A DNA stretch of 64,000 nt from Arthrobacter sp. efr-133-R2A-120 (lineage in GTDB: Bacteria; Actinomycetota; Actinomycetes; Actinomycetales; Micrococcaceae): contig NZ_JARVRF010000015.1 of assembly GCF_030209835.1 (NCBI RefSeq), positions 1-64,000 on the forward strand, read 5' to 3'. The notes under the pieces are model-generated. The model saw only the letters and a program-made list of their open reading frames with translations, searched no databases and was not told the DNA's origin. The position numbers and the translations under genes were made by a program. Positions 16,549 through 25,361 of the stretch are shown here, one piece after another (positions within the stretch are counted from its first letter, which is position 1; every line of letters begins with the position of its first letter).

Positions 16549-17501
16549 ACCGGGTAGCTGCCATCGATTGCGGCACCAATTCGATTCGCCTCCTGATCGC
16601 GGATTCCAACGGCGCTGACGCAGGGTCTCCCTTGCGGGACGTTGTCCGCGAGATGCGCGTGGTGCGCCTCGGCCAGGGTGTAGACGCTACAGGCGAACTT
16701 GCCCCCGAGGCGCTCGAACGCACCTTCGCGGCAACCGCCGACTACGCCGGGCTGATCCGCCATCATGGTGCCCGGGGCGTCCGTTTCGTGGCGACCTCTG
16801 CCAGCCGCGACGCCCGCAACCGGGACGTCTTTGTTGACGGGATCCGTGAACTGCTCGGCGTCGAACCCGAGGTCATTTCCGGCGACGAAGAAGCAGCCCT
16901 TTCCTTCGCCGGTGCAAGCAGCGTGCTGCCTTCGCGCGGCAAGGACCCGGTGCTTGTGGTGGACCTTGGCGGCGGGAGCACCGAGTTCGTCCTCGGAGAC
17001 TCCGACGGCGTGATTGCCGCCAAATCCGTCGACATCGGCTGCGTGCGGCTGACCGAACGGCACCTCCGCAGCGATCCTCCGACGCCGGAGCAGATCGCCG
17101 CAGCGGAAGCCGACGTCGACGCAGCCATTGACCTCGTAGCCCGTACGGTCCCGCTGGAGCGGGCCACCGCCGTCGTGGGAGTTGCCGGCTCCATCACCAC
17201 CATCACGGCACATGCCCTGGGCTTGAACGAGTACGATCCCGCACTCATCCACGGTGCCAGCCTGGACCTGGAGACCATCAGCGACGCCGCCACAAGCCTG
17301 TTGGAAATGAGCCGCGAAGAGCGTGCCCGGCTGCCCTACATGCATCCGGGGCGCGTTGACGTCATCGGAGCCGGAGCCCTCGTCTGGCGCCGAATCCTCC
17401 AGCGCTTGGCTGAGCTCGGAGGGGGCTCCATCACTGCTGCCACCTCCAGCGAGCACGATATCCTCGACGGCATCGCGCTGAGTATTCTGAGTATTCGTTA
17501 A
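16545..17501 (+). CDS. Ppx/GppA-family phosphatase
   Basis: 318 residues of the sugar-kinase/Hsp70 fold, from ATG at 16545, which overlaps the DUF501 stop and places DCGTNSIRLL at the N-terminus as expected. Other phosphate-binding loops: VVDLGGGSTEFVLG near 139 and GVAGSITTITAHALG near 211. It lacks the C-terminal HD-type domain of E. coli Ppx, like the short actinobacterial forms. It hydrolyses polyphosphate and/or pppGpp; which one cannot be read from sequence. Confidence 0.92.
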   Translation: MNRVAAIDCGTNSIRLLIADSNGADAGSPLRDVVREMRVVRLGQGVDATGELAPEALERTFAATADYAGLIRHHGARGVRFVATSASRDARNRDVFVDGIRELLGVEPEVISGDEEAALSFAGASSVLPSRGKDPVLVVDLGGGSTEFVLGDSDGVIAAKSVDIGCVRLTERHLRSDPPTPEQIAAAEADVDAAIDLVARTVPLERATAVVGVAGSITTITAHALGLNEYDPALIHGASLDLETISDAATSLLEMSREERARLPYMHPGRVDVIGAGALVWRRILQRLAELGGGSITAATSSEHDILDGIALSILSIR

Positions 17502-17517
17502 TGGTGGGTATTCGCTG

Positions 17518-18906
17518 ATGACGTTGCCACACGGTTGGCGCCGCCGGACAGCATCGGCCGCCCTGGCCGCCATGCTGGCCGGGGGAAGCCTTGCAGGGGC
17601 CCTGCTGACTGCGCCTTCGGCGTTCGCCGACTCTTGGCGGGACAAGGAATACTGGCTCAACGAGTACGGCATTTCCGCAGCCTGGCAGGTGTCCAAGGGC
17701 GCGGGGGTGAAAGTGGCCATCATCGACAGCGGGGTGGACGGGCAACACCCTGACCTCAAGGGCGTGGTAGTCGGGGGAACCGACGCATCGGGTGCGGGAG
17801 ATCCGAACGGACAGAAGAGTATCGGGGCCAAGCCTGAGCACGGGACCCTCGTGGCCACGCTCCTGGCAGGGCGTGGACACGCTTCGCCCAGCCCGTCAGG
17901 GCCTCCGTCGCCGGCGTCGTCTCCCTCGCCCGGTTCCAGTGTCGGCCCCGACGGAATCGTCGGCGTCGCCCCCGAGGCCCAGATCTTGGCTGTTTCCGCC
18001 TGGCTCGGTTCGCCGAATCCCGCGGGCAAGACGGACCAGGAACAGATCCCCGCAGCTGTCCGATGGGCAGTGGACAACGGCGCCAAGGTCATCAATATTT
18101 CCCTCGGCAGCACCTCCCCTGATTGGCCCCAAAGCTGGGACGCGGCGTTCCTCTATGCCGAACAAAAGGACGTGGTGATCGTCGCCGCGGCGGGGAACCG
18201 GATCGGTGGAAATGTCCAGGTGGGCGCGCCCGCCACGATTCCGGGCGTACTGACCGTGGCAGGACTCGACCGGAACCGCGCGGCCAGCGTCGACGCTTCC
18301 TCGCAGGGAATCAGCATCGGCGTCTCGGCACCCGCGGAAAAGCTGGTGGGTGGCCTGCCCGGGGGGAGCTATGAAGATTGGGCGGGCACGTCCGGCTCGG
18401 CGCCGATTGTCTCCGGCGTCGCGGCCCTCATCCGCTCGAAATGGCCGGATATGAGCGCCAATCAGGTCATCAACAGGATCGTGTCCACGGCCGAGGATGC
18501 AGGGGCGCCCGGCAAGGACCCCATCTACGGCTACGGCATCCTCAACGCCGAGGCGGCCCTGAAAGCCGATGTGCCCGAGGTGACGAGCAATCCGCTGGGA
18601 TCCATTGCGGACTGGATCCGGGTCCATCGGCGCGGGGACCTCAGCAGCCCTACACCTCAGCCAACGTCAAAACCGAGCATCCCCGCGGCCACCTTGGCCG
18701 ATCCCACAGTTCCGGCGGCCAAGGCACCCTCGCAATCCGACACGGCGATTCCTGCGGCTGTGGTCATCGGCTTTGGTTCGCTTTTCGTGGCGATCGTTGC
18801 GGGCGCCTCCGTGCAATTAAGGCGTGCCTACCGGACCTCCCCGGAACTGCCCGACGAGCCCGCTACCGGCGTGGTGGACATCGTGGAACCGAGCGGCCCG
18901 AAATAG
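17518..18906 (+). CDS. S8 subtilisin-like serine protease, mycosin-like
   Basis: 462 residues. Signal peptide (1-37, ends PSAFAD), catalytic triad D70 (IIDSGVDG), H108 (EHGT), S292 (GTSGSAP), oxyanion N227, a Pro/Ser-rich tail (about 370-410) and a C-terminal membrane span near 415-440 followed by a short cytoplasmic tail. This layout is that of mycosins, the membrane-anchored proteases of type VII secretion, yet no ESX genes are nearby. A Pro/Ser insert at 122-142 follows the His motif. Starts 16 bp after ppx. Confidence 0.87.
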   Translation: MTLPHGWRRRTASAALAAMLAGGSLAGALLTAPSAFADSWRDKEYWLNEYGISAAWQVSKGAGVKVAIIDSGVDGQHPDLKGVVVGGTDASGAGDPNGQKSIGAKPEHGTLVATLLAGRGHASPSPSGPPSPASSPSPGSSVGPDGIVGVAPEAQILAVSAWLGSPNPAGKTDQEQIPAAVRWAVDNGAKVINISLGSTSPDWPQSWDAAFLYAEQKDVVIVAAAGNRIGGNVQVGAPATIPGVLTVAGLDRNRAASVDASSQGISIGVSAPAEKLVGGLPGGSYEDWAGTSGSAPIVSGVAALIRSKWPDMSANQVINRIVSTAEDAGAPGKDPIYGYGILNAEAALKADVPEVTSNPLGSIADWIRVHRRGDLSSPTPQPTSKPSIPAATLADPTVPAAKAPSQSDTAIPAAVVIGFGSLFVAIVAGASVQLRRAYRTSPELPDEPATGVVDIVEPSGPK

Positions 18907-18978
18907 CCTCCGACGCCCGTGCGTAGCTTCGGGGAAATAGTTAGTGAAGATTTTCACAAGGTGCTGTACTCTATTGTT

Positions 18979-20424
18979 ATGGCAACCACCCCTGAGCTCA
19001 TTGACCGTCCCCGTGTTCTCGTTGTCGGCGGCGGATACGTCGGCCTGTACGTAGCACTCAAGCTGCAGAAGAAGATCGCGAACGCCGGCGGAATCGTCAC
19101 CGTCGTTGATCCCCTTCCCTACATGACCTACCAGCCCTTCCTCCCCGAGGTGGCCGGCGGCAACATCGAGGCACGCCACGCCGTCGTCTCGCACCGCCAG
19201 CACCTCAAGCAGACGGAACTCATCCAGGGCCGCGTTACCAGCATCGACCACAAGAACCGCACCGCCGTTGTTGCTCCGGCCGACGGTGGAGAGCCTTTCG
19301 AGATCCCCTACTTCGACGTCGTGGTTGCCGCCGGCGCCATTACCCGCACCTTCCCCATCAAGGGACTCGCGGACGAAGGCATTGGCCTGAAGACCATCGA
19401 AGAAGCGGTCGCCCTGCGAAACAAGGTCCTTGAGCGCATCGAGGTCGCCTCCACCATGACGGACGCCGCCGAGCGCGCCAAAGCCCTGACCTTCGTTGTC
19501 GTGGGTGGCGGTTTCGCCGGTATTGAGTGCATCACCGAGATGGAAGACCTCGCCCGCGCCGCCGTCAAGAACAACTCGCGCATCCGCCAGGAAGAAGTCC
19601 GCTTCGTTCTGGTCGAAGCCATGGGCCGCATCATGCCCGAGGTCACCGCAGCCCAGGCCGAGTGGGTTGTTGAACACCTGCGCAGCCGCGGCATCGAGGT
19701 CCTGCTCAACACCTCCCTGGACAACGCAGAGGGTAGCCTCAAGCTCATCAACCTGCCGGACAAGACCCCTGCCCAGGAGTTCGAAGCCGACACCCTCGTG
19801 TGGACTGCAGGCGTGCAGGCCAACCCGATGATCCGTTCCACCGACTTCCCGCTCGAGCCGCGCGGACGTGTCCGTGTCCTTCCGGACCTCCGCATTGCGG
19901 GCGACGAAGGCATCATCGACAACGCCTGGGCCGCTGGCGATATCGCTGCCGTTCCGGACCTCACGGGCAGCGGCCTGCCGGACGGCACCTGCGTCCCGAA
20001 CGCCCAGCACGCACTGCGCCAGGCCAAGCGCCTCGCCAAGAACCTGTGGGCATCCCGCTGGGACAAGCCCATGGGCGACTACAAGCACAAGAACCTCGGT
20101 GCGGTTGCCGGCTTCGGCGAATGGAAGGGCGTTGCCAACATCAACCTTCTGGGCCGTATCGGCCTCAAGGGCGGACTCGCCTGGCTGGCCCACCGCGGCT
20201 ACCACGGCCTGGCCATCCCCACCGGTGAGCGCAAGGTCCGCGTGATCTTCAACTGGCTCCTGGGCATGACCATGGGCCGGGACACCACCCAGCTGCTCGA
20301 CCTCGACAACCCGCGTGGAGCCTTCGTGGCCGCGGCAACCCCGGCTCCCAAGCCGGCCGCCGCACCCGCGCCGGCGGCTGAGCCCGCCGAAGCCAAGGCT
20401 CCGGTCACGGCCGACGCCAAGTAG
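18979..20424 (+). CDS. ndh: Type II NADH dehydrogenase (FAD-dependent oxidoreductase)
   Basis: 481 residues with two dinucleotide folds: FAD site VLVVGGGYVGLYVAL near the N-terminus and NAD site FVVVGGGFAGIEC in the middle, plus the FAD-contacting AAGDIAAVPD. A hydrophobic/amphipathic region near 390-440 would seat it on the inner leaflet. It passes NADH electrons to menaquinone without pumping protons. The tail is Ala/Pro-rich. The ATG at 18979 has no good Shine-Dalgarno; an upstream in-frame start is possible but adds non-conserved sequence. Confidence 0.9.
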   Translation: MATTPELIDRPRVLVVGGGYVGLYVALKLQKKIANAGGIVTVVDPLPYMTYQPFLPEVAGGNIEARHAVVSHRQHLKQTELIQGRVTSIDHKNRTAVVAPADGGEPFEIPYFDVVVAAGAITRTFPIKGLADEGIGLKTIEEAVALRNKVLERIEVASTMTDAAERAKALTFVVVGGGFAGIECITEMEDLARAAVKNNSRIRQEEVRFVLVEAMGRIMPEVTAAQAEWVVEHLRSRGIEVLLNTSLDNAEGSLKLINLPDKTPAQEFEADTLVWTAGVQANPMIRSTDFPLEPRGRVRVLPDLRIAGDEGIIDNAWAAGDIAAVPDLTGSGLPDGTCVPNAQHALRQAKRLAKNLWASRWDKPMGDYKHKNLGAVAGFGEWKGVANINLLGRIGLKGGLAWLAHRGYHGLAIPTGERKVRVIFNWLLGMTMGRDTTQLLDLDNPRGAFVAAATPAPKPAAAPAPAAEPAEAKAPVTADAK

Positions 20425-20444
20425 CAGCACCCAAGCAGTCCCGC

Positions 20445-20483
20445 CGACGGCGGCCGTCTCCCACGCGGAGGCGGCCGCCGTCG
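20445..20483 (+). terminator. Terminator after ndh
   Basis: 17-bp stem with one G-U pair (20445-20461 with 20467-20483), 5-nt loop CACGC, followed by TCGTTTT. Starts 20 bp after the stop. Confidence 0.92.
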
Positions 20484-20557
20484 TCGTTTTACTCCCGGCT
20501 CCTGTCCGCGGCGGCTGGGGCGTTATGGTCCGCGACGGCGGGTCCTAGACTTGCAGC

Positions 20558-21478
20558 ATGGCTGGCGAAAGCGATCTTACGACCCTCCTGACATCCATGC
20601 ATCCCGTGCTTCGGGACGGTGACTACGTGTACGCGTTGTGGCCGCACGGCAAACCGCTTGAGGGCAATATCGAAGCCGCTGTCCGCGAAGCGGAAGGCCT
20701 CACGGTGGTCCTGCACCGCGAGGAAGCCGGACGCCTGGGACTGTCCTACGACTTTGTGGCGGCGTGGATCACTCTTCAAATCCACTCTGCGTTGGACGCT
20801 GTGGGGCTCACCGCGGCCGTCAGCTCCGCCCTCACGGCAGCCGGGATCAGTTGCAACGTCCTGGCCGGGTTCCATCACGACCACCTGTTGGTTCCAACGG
20901 CCGAGCGAGGGCACGCCATGGAAGTGCTTCGACTGCTGGGCCAAGGTGTGGTGCTGCGAACGGAGAGGGAGGCGGACCGCGAGTCCGTGCTTGCGCTCAC
21001 GGCTGCCGCCTTTTCAACTAGCCCGGTCACCGGGTTGCCCGTTGAAGGAGTCCCGGCCGAAGTAAGGCTGCTGCGGGAACTCTTCGACTGCGATGAGTAC
21101 CTGCCGGAATTCAGCATCGTGGCAGAGATCGCCGGTGAGATCGTGGGCCACGTCATCAGTACCCGCGGCTGGGTCGGGGAGCTCCGGCTTTTGGGACTGG
21201 GCCCCATCAGCGTCCAGCCGCACCTGCAGCGGCGTGGCATCGGATCCGCGCTCTTGCGGGAAACCGCCCGACGGGCCGAAGATGCCGGCGAGCCGGGCAT
21301 CGCCCTGCTGGGAAGCACCGGATACTATCCCCGCTTCGGGTTTCTTCCCGCACGCGCGCTTGGTGTGATGGCCCCCGACGCCGGGTGGGGAGACCATTTC
21401 CAGCTGTTGCGTCTCAAAGCATGGCCCGACGGCGCCGGCGGAACCTTTCGCTACGCCGCGCCGTTCCAAGCGCTCTAG
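20558..21478 (+). CDS. ACT-domain / GNAT acetyltransferase fusion protein
   Basis: 306 residues. Residues about 1-130 match the small ACT-like family COG3602 (opening ESDLTTLLTSMHPVLRDGDYVYAL; later LTAAGISCNVLAGFHHDHLLVP), thought to bind amino acids. Residues about 140-300 are a GNAT domain of the YhbS type, with LGPISVQPHLQRRGIGSALL as the acetyl-CoA loop and GSTGYYPRFGF as strand 6-7 motif. The two parts are in one frame with no sign of error. An amino-acid-sensing acetyltransferase is a reasonable but untested idea. Confidence 0.8.
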   Translation: MAGESDLTTLLTSMHPVLRDGDYVYALWPHGKPLEGNIEAAVREAEGLTVVLHREEAGRLGLSYDFVAAWITLQIHSALDAVGLTAAVSSALTAAGISCNVLAGFHHDHLLVPTAERGHAMEVLRLLGQGVVLRTEREADRESVLALTAAAFSTSPVTGLPVEGVPAEVRLLRELFDCDEYLPEFSIVAEIAGEIVGHVISTRGWVGELRLLGLGPISVQPHLQRRGIGSALLRETARRAEDAGEPGIALLGSTGYYPRFGFLPARALGVMAPDAGWGDHFQLLRLKAWPDGAGGTFRYAAPFQAL

Positions 21479-21521
21479 GAGGTCAAGGAGGGGGAGTGCG
21501 CTGGGTTACCATTATCCGGGC

Positions 21522-21595
21522 GCCCCAGTAGCCCAATTGGCAGAGGCAGCGGACTTAAAATCCGCGTGTTGTGGGTTCGAGTCCCACCTGGGGCA
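21522..21595 (+). tRNA. tRNA-Leu(UAA), short variable arm
   Basis: 74 nt fold as a cloverleaf: acceptor GCCCCAG/CTGGGGC, anticodon stem GCGGA/TCCGC with loop CTTAAAA (anticodon TAA at 21556-21558), T arm GTGGG-TTCGAGT-CCCAC, discriminator A at 21595, no encoded CCA. The variable loop is only GTGTT, whereas normal bacterial tRNA-Leu has a long variable arm. The anticodon and A73 both favour leucine, but the class I shape is atypical. The D stem is three clean pairs. Confidence 0.88.
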
Positions 21596-21730
21596 CGCGC
21601 GCGAATTGCGGGCCGTGCCGGCCCCTTCTTTGCGCCAAGCTGTGCCGTGACAAGAATTTAACCCCGCGTTCATCCGAAGAGCTGTCCGGGGCAGCGCGGA
21701 GATCCACCGTTATTAGATCCTGACCTGCGT

Positions 21731-21752
21731 ATATGTGTTCTAGGACACATAT
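21731..21752 (+). promoter_or_regulatory. 22-bp operator-like palindrome upstream of the liv operon
   Basis: ATATGTGT-N6-ACACATAT with a CTAG centre; only one of eleven base pairs fails. It lies 86 bp before the binding-protein start, in the leader between the tRNA and livK. No regulator gene is adjacent, so the protein that binds it is unknown. A second perfect palindrome, GAACATGTTC, sits about 17 bp further on. Confidence 0.6.
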
Positions 21753-21837
21753 TTGGTAGTACTCTCATGGAACATGTTCGAAGTGAAAGTGACTTCGGGC
21801 GAATGACCACGAATCAGACGCACCGCGGAGGCTATTT

Positions 21838-23067
21838 ATGTACAGGAAGAAAGTCATTTCGGCGATCGCAGCAGCGGCCACTCTTGGCATGCTGGTGGCG
21901 GGCTGTGCGAACCAGACCGCCCCTAGCGGCACCGAAACCTCGGGTGGTGGCGGCAGGATCAATATCCCTGCGATTTCCAAAGTCGACGTTCCTGCCGGAG
22001 CTGTTTTGCCTGCAGGCGATGGCAAGGGAACATGTCCGTCCACGACAACCATTGCTTATGCCGGTGCCGAGACTGGACCCAACGCCCAGTTGGGTATCAA
22101 CATTTTCAACGGCATCCAACTGGCCATCAACCAGCACAACGCCGCGAACCCCGGCTGCCAGGTCCAGTTCAAGAAATTCGACACTGAAGGCGATCCGAAC
22201 AAGGCCACAGGCCCTGTCACGCAGATTGTGTCCGAGCCGGACATCGTCGGCGTGGTGGGCTTGCCGTTCTCCGGTGAGTCCAAGGCCACCGGCAACATCT
22301 TCGAGCAGAAGGGCTTGGTGCACATCACGCCTTCCGCTACCAACCCGAGCCTGACCAAGAACGGATGGACCACTTTCTTCCGCGCCCTCGGCAATGACGC
22401 CGTCCAGGGCCCGGCGGCAGCAAAGTTCCTCACGGACAAGCTGCAGGCAAAGAAGGTCTACCTGGTCCAGGACGACTCTGACTACGGCATCGGCCTGGGA
22501 ACCACAACGTCCCAGGCTCTTGGCTCCGCGATGGTGGGGTCCGACAAGGTCGTCACTGGCCAGAAGGACTTCTCGGCAGTGATTTCCAAGATCATGAACG
22601 CCAAGGCAGACACCGTCTACTACGCCGGCTACTACGCAGAGGGTGCACCCTTCGACCAGCAGCTGGTCGCAAAGGGATTCACCGGATCCTTCGTGGGCCC
22701 GGATGGAGTGAAGGATGACCAGTTCATCAAGCTGGCAGGCGATGCGTCGTCCAACTCGTACTTCACCTGCCCCTGCATCCCGGGCGAACTGATCCCGAGC
22801 TTCGAGAGCGAGTACAAGAAACTGGCCAACGCGGAACCCGGAACCTACTCCATTGAAGGTTACGACGCCGTCACGGTCCTGCTCTCGGGCATCGACAAGG
22901 GCAAGCAGTCCCGCGCGGACCTCCTTTCCTGGGTCAAGTCCTACGATGCAGATGGCCTGTCGAAGCACTACAAGTGGGACTCAACCGGCGAACTGGCAAC
23001 GCCTGATGTTTACGGCTACAAAGTTGAGAACGGCAAGATCGTTCCCATCGGCGTCATCGGAAAATAA
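21838..23067 (+). CDS. Branched-chain amino-acid ABC substrate-binding lipoprotein
   Basis: 409 residues; ATG at 21838 with CGGAGG 6 bp upstream. Lipoprotein signal MYRKKVISAIAAAATLGMLVAGC (Cys at about 23). The body is a periplasmic-binding-protein type I fold of the LivJ/LivK family (AYAGAETGPNAQLGINIFNG at the start of the mature domain). Followed by two permeases and two ATPases of the HAAT family, so it delivers Leu/Ile/Val or related amino acids or amides. A hairpin separates it from livH. Confidence 0.92.
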   Translation: MYRKKVISAIAAAATLGMLVAGCANQTAPSGTETSGGGGRINIPAISKVDVPAGAVLPAGDGKGTCPSTTTIAYAGAETGPNAQLGINIFNGIQLAINQHNAANPGCQVQFKKFDTEGDPNKATGPVTQIVSEPDIVGVVGLPFSGESKATGNIFEQKGLVHITPSATNPSLTKNGWTTFFRALGNDAVQGPAAAKFLTDKLQAKKVYLVQDDSDYGIGLGTTTSQALGSAMVGSDKVVTGQKDFSAVISKIMNAKADTVYYAGYYAEGAPFDQQLVAKGFTGSFVGPDGVKDDQFIKLAGDASSNSYFTCPCIPGELIPSFESEYKKLANAEPGTYSIEGYDAVTVLLSGIDKGKQSRADLLSWVKSYDADGLSKHYKWDSTGELATPDVYGYKVENGKIVPIGVIGK

Positions 23068-23082
23068 CACCGAGCCCAGATG

Positions 23083-23120
23083 AATGCTGGGGGTTAGCAT
23101 CCATGCCGACCCCCAGCATT
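23083..23120 (+). terminator. Intra-operon hairpin between livK-like gene and livH
   Basis: Perfect 12-bp stem, AATGCTGGGGGT at 23083-23094 with 23109-23120, then TCTTTT: a canonical intrinsic terminator shape lying between genes of the same transporter. It likely gives partial termination and favours the binding protein. Confidence 0.88.
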
Positions 23121-23145
23121 TCTTTTGATTACATCAGGAAGTGCC

Positions 23146-24165
23146 ATGATCAGTGAAGTAATTCCCACTCTGCTCCACTCGGTTCCCGTGGACGACACGT
23201 GGATCACCTTCGACGTAAACTCATTTACCCAGAACTTCTGGAGTTCCACCTTTGACGGGCTGACCTTCGGGGCTATTTACGCTTTGGTTGCCCTCGGATA
23301 TACCCTCGTCTACGGCGTTCTCAACCTCATCAACTTTGCCCACTCCGAAGTGTTCATCACGGGCTGTTACGGAGTGTTCTTTACCCTCAGCGCCCTCAAT
23401 TTCGGCCCCTCTGCTCCGCGGCTGGGTTTCTGGGCCATCGTGGGAAACCTTGTCCTCGCCCTCATCGTCGCCATTATCGCCTCGGCCTTGATGGCAGTGA
23501 TCGTGGAACGGGTGGCTTATAAACCTTTGCGCCAGCGCAAGGCGCCTCGCCTGGCATTCCTGATTACCGCCATCGGTGTTTCCTTCGCCATTCAGTACAC
23601 CATCTACTGGTGGCGCGGACCGAGCCCGGAAGCTGCGCTGACGATGTTCCGGCCGCTCGCAATTTTCGACGTCTTCGGAACCATCGTCGATTCGCAGCAG
23701 GTGGTTATTGTCATCGCCGCGATCATCCTCATGATCGCCACCGATCAGTTCATTAGGCGGTCGCGGACCGGCCGAGGCATCCGTGCCGTGGCACAGGACC
23801 CGGATACCGCAACCTTGATGGGTGTCAACAAGGAAAAGATCATCGTGACCACCTTTATCATCGGCGGTATCTTGGCCGGAGCGGCTGCTTTGTTCTACGT
23901 CATGAAGATCCCGTCCGGCGTGCAATACAACGGCGGATTCATCCTCGGCGTCAAAGCCTTCGCCGCCGCCGTCCTCGGAGGCATCGGCAATGTGCGCGGT
24001 GCTTTGCTGGGCGGCCTGCTGATCGGTTTGATTGGCAACTATGGCCAGGTGCTCCTGGGGAGTTCCCAATGGACGGACGTTGTCGCGTTCGTGGTCCTGG
24101 TGTTGGTATTGATTGTGCGACCCGAGGGTGTCTTGGGTAGCTCGCTTGGAAAGAGTAAGGCATGA
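23146..24165 (+). CDS. livH: Branched-chain amino-acid ABC permease LivH
   Basis: 339 residues from ATG at 23146 (AGGAAG upstream). Motif GAIYALVALGYTLVYGVLNLINFAHSEVF near the start and RAVAQDPDTATLMGVN as the ATPase-docking loop are typical of LivH. About eight membrane spans. An insertion of about 50 residues between helices 2 and 4 relative to E. coli LivH is plausible from the longer loop. ATGA overlap with livM. Confidence 0.93.
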   Translation: MISEVIPTLLHSVPVDDTWITFDVNSFTQNFWSSTFDGLTFGAIYALVALGYTLVYGVLNLINFAHSEVFITGCYGVFFTLSALNFGPSAPRLGFWAIVGNLVLALIVAIIASALMAVIVERVAYKPLRQRKAPRLAFLITAIGVSFAIQYTIYWWRGPSPEAALTMFRPLAIFDVFGTIVDSQQVVIVIAAIILMIATDQFIRRSRTGRGIRAVAQDPDTATLMGVNKEKIIVTTFIIGGILAGAAALFYVMKIPSGVQYNGGFILGVKAFAAAVLGGIGNVRGALLGGLLIGLIGNYGQVLLGSSQWTDVVAFVVLVLVLIVRPEGVLGSSLGKSKA

Positions 24166-25361
24166 GCACAACAGACGGCCCCACACTTATTCCCGATGAT
24201 GCCTCAGCACAGGAGATTGCCGACCGCGAAGCCAGGATGCGGCGCCGCAAAGGCTGGTTCCCGGGGCTCAGCGACAAATGGAATGCGCTCCCGCGCCAAA
24301 CACAATGGCTGATCCTGATCGTCGTCGTTGTCATTGCCTATTTGCTTCCCATCCTCAATCCGCCGTTGATCACGACGGAACCGGGAAACAATTGGCAAAT
24401 CGCACTCGCGCAAATGTCTGTTTATGCCCTGGTGGCTGTTGGCTTGAACGTGGTGGTCGGCTATGCGGGCCTCCTCGACTTGGGCTATGTGGCATTCTTT
24501 GCCCTGGGTTCCTACACGGCTGCAATGTTTACCAGCCCGGATTCGCCGTATGTGCACATTCCCTACCTGTGGACGCTGCCGCTGGCGATGGCTGTCGCCA
24601 TGTTCTTTGGCGTGGTCCTGGGTGTGCCTACGCTTCGCCTCCGCGGCGACTACTTGGCTATCGTCACGCTCGGCTTCGGTGAGATCGTTCGCATCCTGGC
24701 CACTATCATTCCGGCGATGAAAGGCCAGGTTGGCTTCCAGAACGTTGGCCACCCTCCGGGAACGGATTCGAGCGGGCAAACAATCTTCCAGAACTCGAAC
24801 GGAACCCCCTGGTACTGGCTTACGCTGACTATCATCATCCTCGTCCTCCTGGCCGCCGGGAACCTCGAGCGCAGCCGGGTGGGGCGCGCGTGGATTGCCA
24901 TCCGCGAGGATGAAGACGCCGCGGAAATCATGGGCGTGCCCACATTCAAGTACAAGGTGTGGGCGTTTGCGATCGGTGCTTCTGTAGGCGGACTCTCGGG
25001 TGCCTTGTTTGCCGGCCAAGTGGGCTTTGTGAACAACCAGAAGTTTGACATCGCCACATCCATCTTGTTCGTCGCGGCTGTTGTCATGGGTGGCACTGGA
25101 AACAAGGTCGGGGCGATTCTTGGCGGCGCGTTGGTGGCATATATTCCACTCCGTTTCACCGCGATTGCCGAGTTCAAGTATCTGATCTTCGGCGCGGCGC
25201 TGGTTGTCATCATGATTTTCCGCCCCGGTGGCCTTCTCCCGGCACGCCAGAGCCTCCTCGCATACGGACGCTTGGCTTACAACAAACTCAAGGGCGCCCT
25301 GGGCGACATTCCTGCTTCGGGCAAAGTCGTTCTGGAACCGGGAAAGGGGGCTGACAAGTGA
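24162..25361 (+). CDS. livM: Branched-chain amino-acid ABC permease LivM
   Basis: 399-residue permease. A cytoplasmic N-terminus of about 45 residues precedes the first span; LVAVGLNVVVGYAGLLDLGYVAFFALGSY and WIAIREDEDAAEIMGV are the LivM family motifs. Overlaps livH by 4 bp and livG by 4 bp, so it is translationally coupled on both sides and pairs with LivH to form the membrane channel. Confidence 0.93.
   Translation: MSTTDGPTLIPDDASAQEIADREARMRRRKGWFPGLSDKWNALPRQTQWLILIVVVVIAYLLPILNPPLITTEPGNNWQIALAQMSVYALVAVGLNVVVGYAGLLDLGYVAFFALGSYTAAMFTSPDSPYVHIPYLWTLPLAMAVAMFFGVVLGVPTLRLRGDYLAIVTLGFGEIVRILATIIPAMKGQVGFQNVGHPPGTDSSGQTIFQNSNGTPWYWLTLTIIILVLLAAGNLERSRVGRAWIAIREDEDAAEIMGVPTFKYKVWAFAIGASVGGLSGALFAGQVGFVNNQKFDIATSILFVAAVVMGGTGNKVGAILGGALVAYIPLRFTAIAEFKYLIFGAALVVIMIFRPGGLLPARQSLLAYGRLAYNKLKGALGDIPASGKVVLEPGKGADK

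Noticed and set aside
18817..20430. Long open frame of about 537 codons on the minus strand opposite ndh
   Set aside because: It is a mirror of the high-GC codon bias of ndh; the plus-strand frame has clear FAD and NAD motifs, and the minus frame shows none.
21522..21837. tRNA gene as an attachment site of an integrated element
   Set aside because: No repeated tRNA 3-prime end, integrase or phage gene follows; the next genes are a complete native liv operon.
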